DNA from: Termitomyces sp. T153
Lineage: Eukaryota; Basidiomycota; Agaricomycetes; Agaricales; Lyophyllaceae
DNA length: 64,000 nucleotides
Reading direction: 5' to 3'
Assembly (NCBI GenBank): GCA_018296165.2
Contig: JACKQL020000032.1
Coordinates: forward strand, 550,609-614,608
Part shown: positions 22,807 to 32,937 of the stretch, in pieces
Layout of the letters: every line of letters begins with the position of its first letter
Numbering within the stretch: position 1 is the first letter of the stretch
Made by a program: the position numbers and the translations under genes
The notes under the pieces: model-generated
What the model was told of the DNA's origin: nothing
Database searches by the model: none
The model's input: only the letters and a program-made list of their open reading frames with translations

Positions 22807-22817
22807 AGACTTGTTCT
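22807..22817 (-). promoter_or_regulatory. Self-complementary primer-binding site of family C
   Basis: On the minus strand AGAACAAGTCT begins at the last LTR base. It is the exact reverse complement of AGACTTGTTCT inside the same LTR (22947-22957), the arrangement expected if the RNA 5' end primes its own reverse transcription. The same pair occurs beside the LTR at 54803. Confidence 0.55.
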
Positions 22818-23189
22818 GCTGTAAGGGCAACCTCCAGGGCAGTGGATCAAAGTCATGCAGCTAGTAGAGGGGAATTCAAAGTATATTAGCAAGAGTAAAC
22901 AACAATACAATCAGTAACTAATCACCTAGCAGAGGGTAATCTAAAGAGAACAAGTCTAAGGATCCCTACTGCTTGGCATGGTACATTAGCAGGCAGTGGA
23001 GGTGTGGGAACTACTGTACAGAAGACCAGAGCTAGTCTTAATCCTAGGACAATGATTGGTGAGGTAATATAGAGAACTCCACAGTTCTTTGGAGATCTCC
23101 AGAGTTTTGGAATGAGCCCTGGAGACATTGAATCAGCTATAGAGATGCTGAAATAAGTTGTGGAGGTTGGAAATGGAAGTTCCCTGACA
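22817..23189 (-). repeat. 5' LTR of family C
   Basis: LTR of 373 bp, plus-strand view TGCTGTAAGGGC...TTCCCTGACA. It joins gag copy 1 on the left and the C-terminal end of gag copy 2 on the right. Confidence 0.75.
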
Positions 23190-24490
23190 GCATCCAGAGA
23201 GGGGGTTCCCATTGCATCCCAGGCTATAAGGAGTTGGATGAGCAGCTCTTCTTGCTCTGACACTGACAGGTAGTGGACTTCTAGTCCTTGAAGACAGTAG
23301 CAGGCAAGGTGACCAGCCTTTTCACAGCATCAACACAGCAGGGGAGTAGAGGACTGCTGTCAGGAGGTGTCAACATCTATTGGAACTCCTTGGGGTAGGG
23401 AGTGCAAGGGGGCAATGTGAGGTGTAAAGGAAGAAGCTGCACCTGCTTGTGAGAATGCTAATGCAGGTGTGGAAGGGGGAGCTTAGAGGGTGAACTCTCC
23501 ACAAGAGAAAGGAAAGGTCAAAGATTGTGTTTGCTACAACTTGCATTGCAGTTCCATGAGCTGCCACTGCTCACATGCCACCTTGTACCAGGTATAGACA
23601 TGCTCATCATCTGGGTGCCCCTCTACCATACTGTCAATGTGATCTATAAGAGAGGGGTGGGGGTCCATCATAAAAGGTTAAGCAAAGTTGCAGACCATCT
23701 AGATATCCAGCCTGTTCAATTAAGGCATGGAAAGAGTCAATGTACTTGTCAAGTGACTGCTTTCCTTGACCATACTGGGTTCAGTCTCAAAGGGAAAGAG
23801 CTGCAGTTTTGGCGGGGTCAAGGAGGAAGAACTCAGCTTGGAACTCCTTCTTAAACTCCCATCCAGCCAGAGAAACTCTCAACTCCTCCTGGGCATCAAA
23901 AGATATGCAGTGTGTAGGTTGATGCTTGGCTGGTCTTCATGTAGGAGAGAACCCAAGTGATTTTCAAGGCATTAGAGGCAAAGGCTTCACTGCTCAGCTG
24001 GATATAGGTGATACAGGACTGGAGGAAATATTTCCCTGCTCTATGGTCCCCATTAAATATGTTAGGGAGCACAGAGTGAGGAAGTTTGGAGTAGGATGCT
24101 GAGACCTTTGAGCTAAGTGCAGAAGAGAACCTTTCTGCAGCTACTGGGGGTCCAGGGGGAGGAGTAGGAGTGAGGGGAAGATGTTCCAGAAGGGCTTGGA
24201 GAGAAAGGGACACTGCTTTAGTAGTTTGACAGAGTTCAGTGAGTTTAGCAGTGTAGGAAGTAAGGAAGGCTTGGGTAAGTTGAACCTGTGTCTCCAGGGA
24301 CAGCAAATGACTCCAGGCATTGTTCTGGGGGCTTGAAGTGTTAGGGAGAGGTGCTGGAGGGGTTGGCTGGGTCATAGGAGGAGCACAGGGAGCACTAAGA
24401 TACTAGTGGAGGAGAGACCTTTTTAAAGAACCAAGTAGAAGCTTAGGTAATTGAAAAGGGGGCTCCCAGACCAAACTTAGAGACTTGTTT
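23190..24490 (-). pseudogene. Second family C gag copy with leader
   Basis: A second, more decayed family C gag on the minus strand. From 24375: MTQPTPPAPLPNTSSPQNNA, QVQLTQAFLTSYTAKLTE, and AGKYFLQSCITYIQLSSEAF, matching the first gag (21494-22700) region by region. Its C-terminal end (GLEVHYLSVSEQEELLIQLL) is cut at 23190 where the 5' LTR of the first copy begins. No pol follows it in this window, so it is a gag-only remnant belonging to the LTR at 24491-24929. Confidence 0.7.
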
Positions 24491-24929
24491 TGCTGTAAGG
24501 GCAATCTCTGGAGGCTGTGGCTCAATCACACAACTGGCAAAGAGAAATCCAAAATCTAGTACTGTACAGTGTCTACTGAGATAACTACTCACCTAGCAAA
24601 GAGAAATCCAAAGAGAACAAGTTTGGAGATTTCCTAGGTCAGATGTGATACTTCAGAGGCTTCAGAAGCATGAGAAACAACTATACAGTATGACAGAGAA
24701 AAAAGACAAAGTGATGTGTCAGCAATTGGTCAGCAGTTACATAAGCTGGTGGCAGTGTCAAAGGGGCCACACTTGTCTGAATTATTGACAGAGAACCAGT
24801 GCAGCCTCAGGGCTGAAACTAGGACCAATAGATAGGGAAAAGGAAGGAGAATGAAGGAAAACTATAGTGGTGGAAATCTGACAAGAACTGGAGAAGGAGA
24901 AGGGGAAACAAGTGGGATGTCCCCTGACA
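24491..24929 (-). repeat. Family C LTR, second subfamily
   Basis: LTR of 439 bp in plus-strand view TGCTGTAAGGGCAATC...CCCCTGACA. Left of it are the primer-site sequence and gag copy 2, so it is a 5' LTR. Its interior differs from the LTRs at 15937 and 22817 and matches the fragment at 54803, defining a subfamily. Confidence 0.7.
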
Positions 24930-27085
24930 GTGATGCCTTGTGCTTCTAACATGCCAGTTGATAAGATGGTGTTTCCTCTGTTTCTGTTTCATGTGTGTCC
25001 TCTTCCTGGTTGAGAATTTCAAGAACAGATCTAGGAACTGCATAACAAGGAGACCCATCTGCTGGGCCATTGATTGGAGTTACTAGGTTATTCCATCCTC
25101 TTTGCCATAGCTGTTGTATAGTAACATCATTGACAATCTCAAGACTTATTTGGAGATTGGACATGGGTGCAGTGCCAGGTTTTCCAGATGGATCTGGCTC
25201 TACAGTGCTAGCATCACTGGCCAAATCACCTGACAGATCTGGTTGGCTTACAATGCCAAGTTTGCTAGATGGATTGGGTTGACCTGCAATGCCAAGAGTG
25301 CCAGCAAGTTTGCCAGCTGGATCACCACTGGATGACCCAACATGCTTTCATTTCCTCTGACATTCTTCTTTCTTTTGAGCTGCCTTACATGACACTGCAG
25401 CAGCAGCCCTCTTCTCATGGTCAGCACAAGTGCCATACTCAGCAGGAACCCTGTCCTTATTCTTGTTAACATAAACCTTCCACTGGAAGGTATCACTGGA
25501 TCCATGTTCTTCCTGATGATCTCTCTATAACTTCAGAAGGCACAACAGCTCTGATTGACCAGGATTGTGGGGATTCTTGAATTCCAGTGATTCAGGAAGA
25601 TATCTTGAATTGATGAATTTAGTACAATTCAACAACCACACAGCATTATATAGAGCCGATTTGTAACAGAAGCCTAAGGCAATTTCTGAGAATTTTTCAG
25701 TAGGAGAGATTCAAGAACCAGAACAACCAATTTACTATAATGACTGTTCAAGTAGTCTTGGACAAGCATTTCTGATTCTGGCTGGGTTTGGACCATGTTG
25801 CTTGGTGGAGGTGGCAGTATTGAGAAACCATCACTATCTTGCTCAAGAGCAAAATCAGGACAGGTCAAAACAGAAGGAGTAGTGTCCTGTTGCAAGGTAT
25901 TATTTGTTGCTCTATATGTGCCCAGGAGAGCAGACATGTAGTCCACCATCTTTTATTTGAAGTCACCTGCAAGGCCAGGAAACATATTTTCAAATGAATA
26001 CCAGTTGGTTGGTGTCAAGTGAGACATATTGTCATGTCTACAAGTACAATGTGGTTGAAAAAAAATTCAAATCTGGCATAACATGCACCTACACCCTAAG
26101 AGTCATGCCTTCTTCAGCAATCCATCCTACAACAGTCCAGCTCAACATGCCCATCTCCTTAAAATGAAGGATGTCTGCATCATCAACTTGTTTCAAACCA
26201 TGTTTGTCTGCCTTTCTAAAAAACATCAGAACAGATCATGAGACAGATAGTGAATACTAGAGGCCAGAGCATATGGGAGACCAACAGCTCTACATTGGAT
26301 GGAAGTGAGGATCAAACAGCAGGCACCAGATAGCAGACAGCCAGCAGGTTGAGGAGCAATATGATGACTTTGGAATGAAAAAAAAAGACTACTCACTTGC
26401 ACTGGATATCTGGCAGATTTTCCTTTCTGGCTCCACTGAGCAGCTGTTCTCCATAAGCAGTTTTCCTCCTCTGGACTTAGCTGATTTATAATATTCTTCA
26501 CAGCCACATTGTACTGTGAAAATGCCTCTAGTTGTGAGCTGTCAAGATCCTCAACATCCAGCAAGTTTTTTTATCTCCTGATTGATTTCCTTTGACATTG
26601 TTTGCTGCACCACATCCCTAACAGAAATTTGCATGAGTGCCCTTGGATCTTTATGTTGGTTATATGGTTTCCAGGAATTTTTTATGTAGTTTCCAACTTT
26701 CTACTGCAAGGCATTAGAAGTCTGGATTTAGGAGATGTGAATGGGAACTCACCTTGATTTTCTCTGCCCACTCTTCTCCAGTTTCTGGTGCTGTTTCCTT
26801 ACTGGCCCAGTAGTTGAAAATATTGGTGAGGATTTTATCTTTTAAGATTGTGGTTCTAGCCTGATGATTTGGCTCTTGCTGGTACATTTCCTTATATGGT
26901 TCAAAAATTGCCCTCTCATCTGCAGTGAAGAGTGGTTCTGTTTGTCTTTTTCTTGGAGAAAATAGTGGTGCCTGGCAGACATTGGGTATGGGCTCATGGG
27001 ATAAGGACATTTTGTAGGCCCATTTGTTAAATTCAATTTTTGCCAAACACTGAATCACATGATCTTTCACCCACATGAAAAACAT
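24930..27085 (-). pseudogene. Degenerate minus-strand gene of unknown function
   Basis: A chain of minus-strand coding segments in the same orientation: 27085-26714 (MFFMWVKDHVIQCLAKIEF ... APLFSPRKRQTEPLFTADE), 26564-26400 (LDVEDLDSSQLEAFSQYN), 25949-25674 and 25224-24946. Segments are separated by intron-sized gaps with plausible GT/AG ends and by stops. The last part has imperfect Pro/Ser/Gly-rich repeats (NPSSKLGI, PDLSGDL, PDPSGKPG). I recognise this only as resembling a multi-copy hypothetical family of mushroom genomes and cannot assign a role. The family C LTR abuts its 3' end. Confidence 0.4.
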
Positions 27086-27559
27086 TCATAGAGCTGGCAT
27101 CTGCCCACTGGAGTGGATGAAGGCTGGCTGGGAAGGTCTGTCTCTCTCTGTGTCAAAAAACTGCCTGTCTCTTCATCAAATTATCTTGCACCAATTGAAG
27201 AATGTCTATAGATGGCCTACCAGATCAGATGACCTACTGGATCAGATGTCTGTTCAGCAGACTGGACATAGGCTGGCAGTCCACAAGTTCTGCCAATTCA
27301 ATCAAATTGTCTTGTACCAGTCTTGCTAATTTTTTCCTCACCTACTAAGGGGCACATAGATTTTAGATAACCTAGAAGAACCACACCAGCAGTGACAAAA
27401 TCTGATTTGTTGCTAATGTCACCAAAACCGATGAATATCTATTTTTCTATTGTCCCTTCTATTGTCCATCTTGGCAGACAGTCTGATGGCAGCTTTTCTA
27501 CTTTAGCCTAGTGCATATCACTCAAGGAAAACTTTCACAACAAAATCTTCTTTAAGAAT
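27086..27559. other. No recognised feature
   Basis: AT-rich sequence with only short open frames. I see no recognisable protein, repeat or RNA. Confidence 0.5.
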
Positions 27560-29295
27560 ACCTAATGTTGTGGAAAGATTGCCAATATCAATCATCATCT
27601 GCCACACATTACTTGCACCTCTTCACATCAACCAATCATCTTGTATGGGGCTCATAACAATTTTCCTTTCCCATTCCATACATGCTGCTACATATATTTC
27701 AGGAAATCTCCTGCTGGCAGGCACACTCTTCAACACCTCATTTGCACCATGAATTTGAATGCTATGATGAAGCACCAGCAGCACAAGCAACTAAAATCTA
27801 CAGTTCTCAGGCAAAGAGATCTTATGCCTAATGAAGAAAAGACAAGAGTCATCAAGAACTCTAGAGGATCACCTATACTAGTGAAAGAACAAGTGCCCAT
27901 TGGTCCAATTCCAGTTGTCACTTCTGCTATACCATTCCCAGCCACCAATGATGATGATGATTTTTTTAGGGATGCTACAATGGTAAATGATATATATCTT
28001 GTCCCCATGAAGCATGGCAAGGTAAATTTTCATGGAAAAATTGTGCAACATATTATTGTTCATATTTTATAGACACAGGCAGACTATCTCAATGACTTCA
28101 TCAACTATGTTCCACAGTTGCTCAATGGTTTACTCAGTCATGAACCATCAGTGATATTAGCCATTGTCATGCATGTCCTGACAGACATCTTGTACAATGG
28201 CAATGCTGTGATTGCATTGGTTCAAGACTTCTTTGTTGTAGGTGTCTACACCAAACACACCAGTCCAATCCAGTTCAGTGGAAGTTCAATTACTCATTGA
28301 TGATGGATGAGAACTTCAAGGCAGATCATGTCCATCATGATAATCCTGCCTGGGATGTATGGCATTCTAAAGGAGGTGGAATGATGCCCAGGAGGGATGA
28401 ACTTGATGAATATCTTAAGTTTGCAAAGGATAAGCTGACAGTGAGTTTTTCTTCAGATTGCTAACATGTGCCATTATTGATTGACTATCAATGTTTGCAT
28501 CCAAATTGCCCCTGTCTGCTATCCACTATTAACCTCCACTCTGGCTATTAACTTGATCCAAACACCCCATCCAATATCAGCAGTCTGCTGTCTGCTAGTA
28601 ACCTCCACTCTAGCTGTCTGGTGGGTCCATTGCTAGAGAGCTTCTTATAAGAACACATTCAAGGCCATCAAAAAGGCACTTCTAATGAACAAATCATGCA
28701 ACATTACTGGAGTTGTTGCAACAGCATGCACCCACTATGGCTGCTTTTCTCCTAACAGCATAACAAACTTAACCTGTGAAGGCCAAGTGTATACAGACTT
28801 TTCCATCACATGTGCACTGAAGACAACCAACATGGAATCTATTAAGCATTTCTTGCTGGTATATGACATAGCATGCCAGTGGTGTGTCAAGTTTTTTGTA
28901 CAATTAGCAGAGGTAAGGGAAGTTTACCAGATAATCTACTGATTGACTATGCAATTGGCCTCCTTCATGTCCATGGCCACAAAGAAAATTGCTTTGTCCA
29001 CTTTGCTTCATCATTTATTCCAGGAGTTGGCCATATTGCTGGGGAGATAATTAAAAGTCTTTGGTCTACTCTCAATGAAGTTTCACAGATGGCACAAACT
29101 GCTACTCTTGCACATTGAGCAGAAATCCTTGATGATCATATGTGTGACTCAAACTGGAAGAATTTACTTAATATGGTTCCTTCCCTATGCTGAATGTACT
29201 TGACAGCCATTAAGATGAGTAAGGCTGCTGTTTATTATTTTGCTGAATGGTCCATGGAAATCTCAGCAGAACTGATATCATGCTGGGAGGCTGAG
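27560..29295 (+). pseudogene. KDZ-like transposase remnant
   Basis: Plus-strand pieces of a protein resembling the Kyakuja-Dileera-Zisupton (KDZ) transposases abundant in basidiomycetes. Clear blocks are MDENFKADHVHHDNPAWDVW (about 28303), a stretch GCFSPNSITNLTCEGQVYTD, the hallmark YDIACQW (28862-28882), and HVHGHKENCF followed by FIPGVGHIAGEIIKSLWSTLNE and SDSNWK-like residues (28990-29170). The earlier part (27641-28260) is open but unrecognised. Frameshifts and stops interrupt all of it, and a family C LTR truncates the 3' end at 29296. Confidence 0.6.
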
Positions 29296-29646
29296 ATTGT
29301 AATGGTGACCTCTGGAGTGGTGGGTCAGAGTCACACAGCTAGCAGAGAGGAATTCAAAGTATGTTAGCAGAGTAGATGATGATACAATCAGTAACTAATC
29401 ACCTAGCAGAGGGGAATCCAAAGAGAACAAGTCTAAGGATCCCTGCTGCTCAGTGTGGCGCATCAGTGGGCAGCAGAGGCATGGGAACTACTGTACAGCA
29501 GGCTGGAGCTAATCCTAACCCTAGAATAATGATTGATTAGGTAATATGGAGAACTCTGGGGTTCTGGAATGAGCCCTGGAAATATCAAACAAGCTGCAGA
29601 GGTGCTGGAAAAGGTTGTGGAGGTTGGAAATGGAAGTCTCCTGACA
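29296..29646 (-). repeat. Family C 3' LTR copy
   Basis: LTR related to those at 15937 and 22817, plus-strand view ...TTGTAATGGTGACC...CTCCTGACA. The purine tract of family C (plus-strand CACCCCCCCTC, 29649 on) follows on its right, so it is a 3' LTR of a minus-strand element. What lies further right belongs to family A. Its left end is placed by alignment and is approximate. Confidence 0.65.
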
Positions 29647-30244
29647 TCACCCCCCCTCTAGCATGCAGCATCTCAATGCACAGGGTAGAAGTAGTCCCTG
29701 ATTGCTTGGTCCAGCAAAATAGGGGGTAGCCTAAGTTGATGAGGAGGGTGTGGGCACATCTTGCAAACTCTGTGGGAGAGATGCAGAGGACATGGAGGAC
29801 TTTGTCATGCTGTTGGATGTAGGCTTCAATCCTTTGCTGTCTGGGGGATGAGGGAACTTGAGCAGAGGATGGCAGATGAGGGGGAGAATAATTATCTAGG
29901 TGCTCCAGAGGGGCTGGGGCTGCAGCAGGAACTGGATACACATAGTAGTGGGCAGGGGGAAGGTAGGCGGGGTTGGGGGGCACTGCAGAGTATTCTCTGG
30001 AGTACATGTGGGGATTGTTACTATTGGCAGGAAATGCTGGAGGGTGGCGCCAGCCCGGAGGGATTTCCTGGCTGATAGAGGGTGTGTAGAACACCTGGTT
30101 GGGGTCAGGAGTCCAGTGGCAGGGAATGTACTGATCCACAAGAGGGCCTGGGTAGAATGGGGCATATGGATTTTCAGGCACCAGCCAACCATAGATATCA
30201 GTTAGGTAGCCGGTGGGGTTGTATGTGGGGTTATATGTAGACAT
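29585..30244 (-). pseudogene. Family A leader/gag-like ORF fused to a family C 3' end
   Basis: An open minus-strand frame of 219 codons that begins MSTYNPTYNPTGYLTDIYGW and contains NPYAPFYPGPLVDQYIP and a Gln-rich helix. The start matches the first coding stretch of the A copies (DVYGLPMPGNPYDSYGP near 32996), so it is the family A leader protein. From about 29721 down the sequence is instead the family C 3' end (CIEMLHARGGV, purine tract, LTR). The frame therefore crosses an A/C junction. It is proline/tyrosine-rich and has no zinc knuckle; a Gag role is inferred from position only. Confidence 0.55.
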
Positions 30245-30263
30245 GGAGAATGGAGTAAGGAGG

Positions 30264-30276
30264 AGTCTTAATATTA
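30264..30276 (-). promoter_or_regulatory. Primer-binding site of the old family A element
   Basis: Minus-strand TAATATTAAGACT directly after the LTR end; it matches the 13-nt primer site of the young A copies (TAATATCAAGACT) with one change. It shows that the LTR to its right is a 5' LTR. Confidence 0.65.
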
Positions 30277-31769
30277 TGTCAGGTTCTACTGACAGTGGGG
30301 GCTCAGCTACACTGGCAAATCCTTACTAGGTGGATGTGATGTCCTGCACTTATAACATAGTGCTCTGGGGTTGGCACAGAGTGGAGGGACTTGTGAGGGG
30401 AGGCTAGGGGAGGCAACCTGAGCAAGTCTGGAGTGGTCCAGGGAAGTCTAAGACCAAGTATATTGAAGTTGGGCTTGGGCAGGCATCAGGAACAAGTTCA
30501 TAAGCACATGAATAGATTGCGGGGCAAATGTAGGCATTGCTACTGTGCTGGGGGCAGAGCTGGAGTTTGATGGGGGATCAATTAAGACTTGATGGGCTCT
30601 AGTGCCAAGCAAAGAGCGAGGTCCAGAGTTATCATAAGAATGTTCAGGGTTCATATCATGTGCACAGAGTTCATACTGATGTCAGAGATGGAAAGAACTT
30701 AGAGAAACAAAGGAAATAGAGACAATTGAGTCAAGATGTAGACAAGGCAAGATGAGACAGAGAGAGATAGATTTGAAACTAAGAATAGAAACAGAGACAG
30801 AAAGGAATACAAGATACAAGTAACCAGTTAATACAAGTAATATCAAGACTGGGGTATGAGGAGTTACTCTACGACTTATATACTGACTACTGGAGAGCTC
30901 TGGGGGATGGTGGGTGTGATGGTGGGGTTTGATGGAGCCACACAGAGTTGATGGGTGTCAGGTACAATCAGGAGGCAGGCCACAGCAATATTCTAATGGG
31001 ATTAGTCAGGGGCATGGGTCATTCTTGGGTTGTCATGTTGCTCTGGAGCAGGTCAGAGAAATTAGGGCAGGGGGGTCAGGAGCATATGATGTGGTCAGGA
31101 ATGGTGGGAGAGGTCTCAGAGTTCAGGAGAGTCAGGGATGTTTGGGGGTTTGTAGTGCATGCACAGAGTTTGTTCTGACATTGGAGATGGAAAGAACTTA
31201 GGAAAACAAAGGAAATAGAGACAATTGAGACAAGATGGAGATGAGACGAGATGAGACAGACAAAAGAAATAGATTTGAGACTAGAAACAGAAATAGAAAC
31301 AGAGAGAAATACAAGACACAGGAGACTGGTTTATGCAGGTAATATTAAGACTAGAGTATGAGGAGCTACTCTATGACTTATATACTAACTACTGGATAGC
31401 TCTGGAGGATGGCAGGCATGGCAGCAGGGCTCAATGGGGCTGCGCGGGGTTGATGGGTGTTAGGTATGATCAAGGGGCAGGCTGTGGTGATATTCTGATG
31501 GGATCATCTGGGGACGTGGGCTGTTCTGAGGGTCATTGTGATGCTCTGGAGCAGGTCAGGTGAATTAGGGGATTGGAGGTGTATGACAGGGTTAGGAATG
31601 GTGGGGGAAGGTTCTAGGGGCTTAGGGGAAGTGTTGAGGACTGTGAAGAAGGCATCAGAGTTGGCCAGGGGATTGTTGGAGTTTGCTGGAGAAGTGTCAG
31701 AGTTACCTGGAGTGGGTGCAGAGGGTGGTTGAGGGTTGGGGGGGTTTGGCAGGGCATTAGGAAGGGTTT
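30277..31769 (-). repeat. Old family A 5' LTR with internal duplication, interrupted by A1
   Basis: A strongly decayed LTR (plus-strand view TGTCAGGTTCTAC...) continuing at 38654-38705 (...GTTGTGACA) after the A1 insertion. It is about 400 bp longer than other A LTRs because a roughly 499-bp block is tandemly duplicated: 30661 on and 31160 on share TGCACAGAGT..., the 'GGAAATAGAGACAATTGAG' stretch, the R-start and the TATA region. CpG is nearly absent. No target duplication was found (TATTA left, CTAGT right). Confidence 0.75.
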
Positions 31770-32924
31770 TGTCACGACCCGTTCCCCGAAACCCCGCACA
31801 TCGTCCATCAACCCCCTGAACCCCCAAAGGGACCCCCTACGCTCCGCCGAACTTCTGCCCATGCCCTGCGCCTACTTCGGCTAACTCCGACGCCTCCCCG
31901 GCTAACTCTGACGGCCCCCTGGCCAACTTCGGTGCCTGACACTTACTCTGGGCTTCCTGAACCCCAAGAACCACCCCCGCTGTTCCCGATCTTTGCCACC
32001 CATCATCAACTCAACACCCTGCTTCCTCCGCCCTATTCCGGAGCATCACAACAACCTCGGGGCAACCCACGTTCTCCAATGATCCCATCAACGAATCAGC
32101 GCGGCACAATCTTCAATCACAACTGACACCTGCCCACTCCGTCAAGCCCCGCCAAGCCCCGCCGCCACAGCAGACGTACCCCGAAGTCCTCCGGTAGTCA
32201 GTATATAAGTCATCGAGTAGCTCCTCGTACTCTAGTCTTGATATTGCTTAACGTTACCTATGGTCTGATTGTTTCCTTTTCGTGTTTCGTGTTTCGTGTT
32301 TTGTGTCTCATTCTCCTTACTCTCAGTCTCCCGGTCTTATCTCAGTCTCCCGGTCTTATCTCAGTCTCCCGGTCTTGTCTCATCTCCATTTCGTTATTGT
32401 TCTCGTTACCATTTCGTATCTCTATTCGAATCTACTCTTGTCCTATATCAGCCCCGTCCCATTTCGTCTGATGCTGTCTCGGTGACTCCGTCCGACCATT
32501 GCGCCCAAGTCTTCATCGACCTTAACGACCTCACAAACTCCGCGATTACGATTATGAACCCCGACACTCCTTACCAGGTCCGAACCTCACTCTTCGCTCG
32601 GTCCCGGACTCCATCAGTTCCAAATGATCTCCCATCAAACCCCGGCTCCATTCCCATTGATCACACAGCCACCTACTCCCTTGCTTCTGCAAATCTCCCG
32701 TACGGCCTTCTGCCTGAACCCCGCCAAGACCGTCTCGTTTCCTCACAATCTGACTTCTCCGGACCTTCCCGGATCTGTCTGGACCACATCCCCCCAACTA
32801 CCCGCACAAGCCACCAGGACCCGGAACACCTTTGAGTGTTTGGTTACAAGTGCAAGGGGATCACGCCCGCCTAGTAAGGACTCGCCCAGTGCAGCTGAGC
32901 CCCCAGGGTCAGCAGAACCTGACA
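31770..32924 (+). repeat. 5' LTR of A1
   Basis: TGTCACGACC...GAACCTGACA, 1155 bp. It holds three copies of a 19-bp unit (CAGTCTCCCGGTCTTATCT type, about 32325-32380) just downstream of the presumed transcript start. ORFs of 67-188 codons within it recur in every LTR copy and are not genes. Confidence 0.9.
32202..32245 (+). promoter_or_regulatory. Family A core promoter and R-region start
   Basis: TATATAAG at 32202-32209, with AGTCTTGATATT beginning 32 bp downstream at 32234. The same spacing occurs in A2 (TATA 41849, R-start 41881). The second motif is the reverse complement of the primer site next to the LTR, which argues that transcription begins there. Confidence 0.7.
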
Positions 32925-32937
32925 TAATATCAAGACT
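32925..32937 (+). promoter_or_regulatory. Self-complementary primer-binding site of A1
   Basis: TAATATCAAGACT directly follows the LTR. Twelve of its bases (32926-32937) pair with AGTCTTGATATT in the LTR; in A2 all 13 pair. I see no obvious match to a tRNA 3' end. Confidence 0.7.

Larger units (their letters stand above)
15937..23189 (-). mobile_element. Family C chromovirus (Ty3/gypsy), minus strand
   Basis: Complete layout on the minus strand: 5' LTR 22817-23189, primer site 22807-22816, gag 21494-22700, protease to integrase 20077-16340 and 3' LTR 15937-16289 preceded by a purine tract. A solo A LTR (20078-21215) splits the protease. Without it the element is about 6.1 kb. No target duplication is found at the two ends (ACTCC left, GCATC right), so the flanks have been rearranged. 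The copy is CpG-poor and riddled with stops. Confidence 0.8.

Noticed and set aside
32238..32835. LTR-internal frames of 67-192 codons (starting MILLNVTYGL or MFPFRVSCFV), repeated in every family A LTR
   Set aside because: They begin at the R region, run over the 19-bp repeats and shift frame between copies. They are LTR sequence without sign of coding selection.
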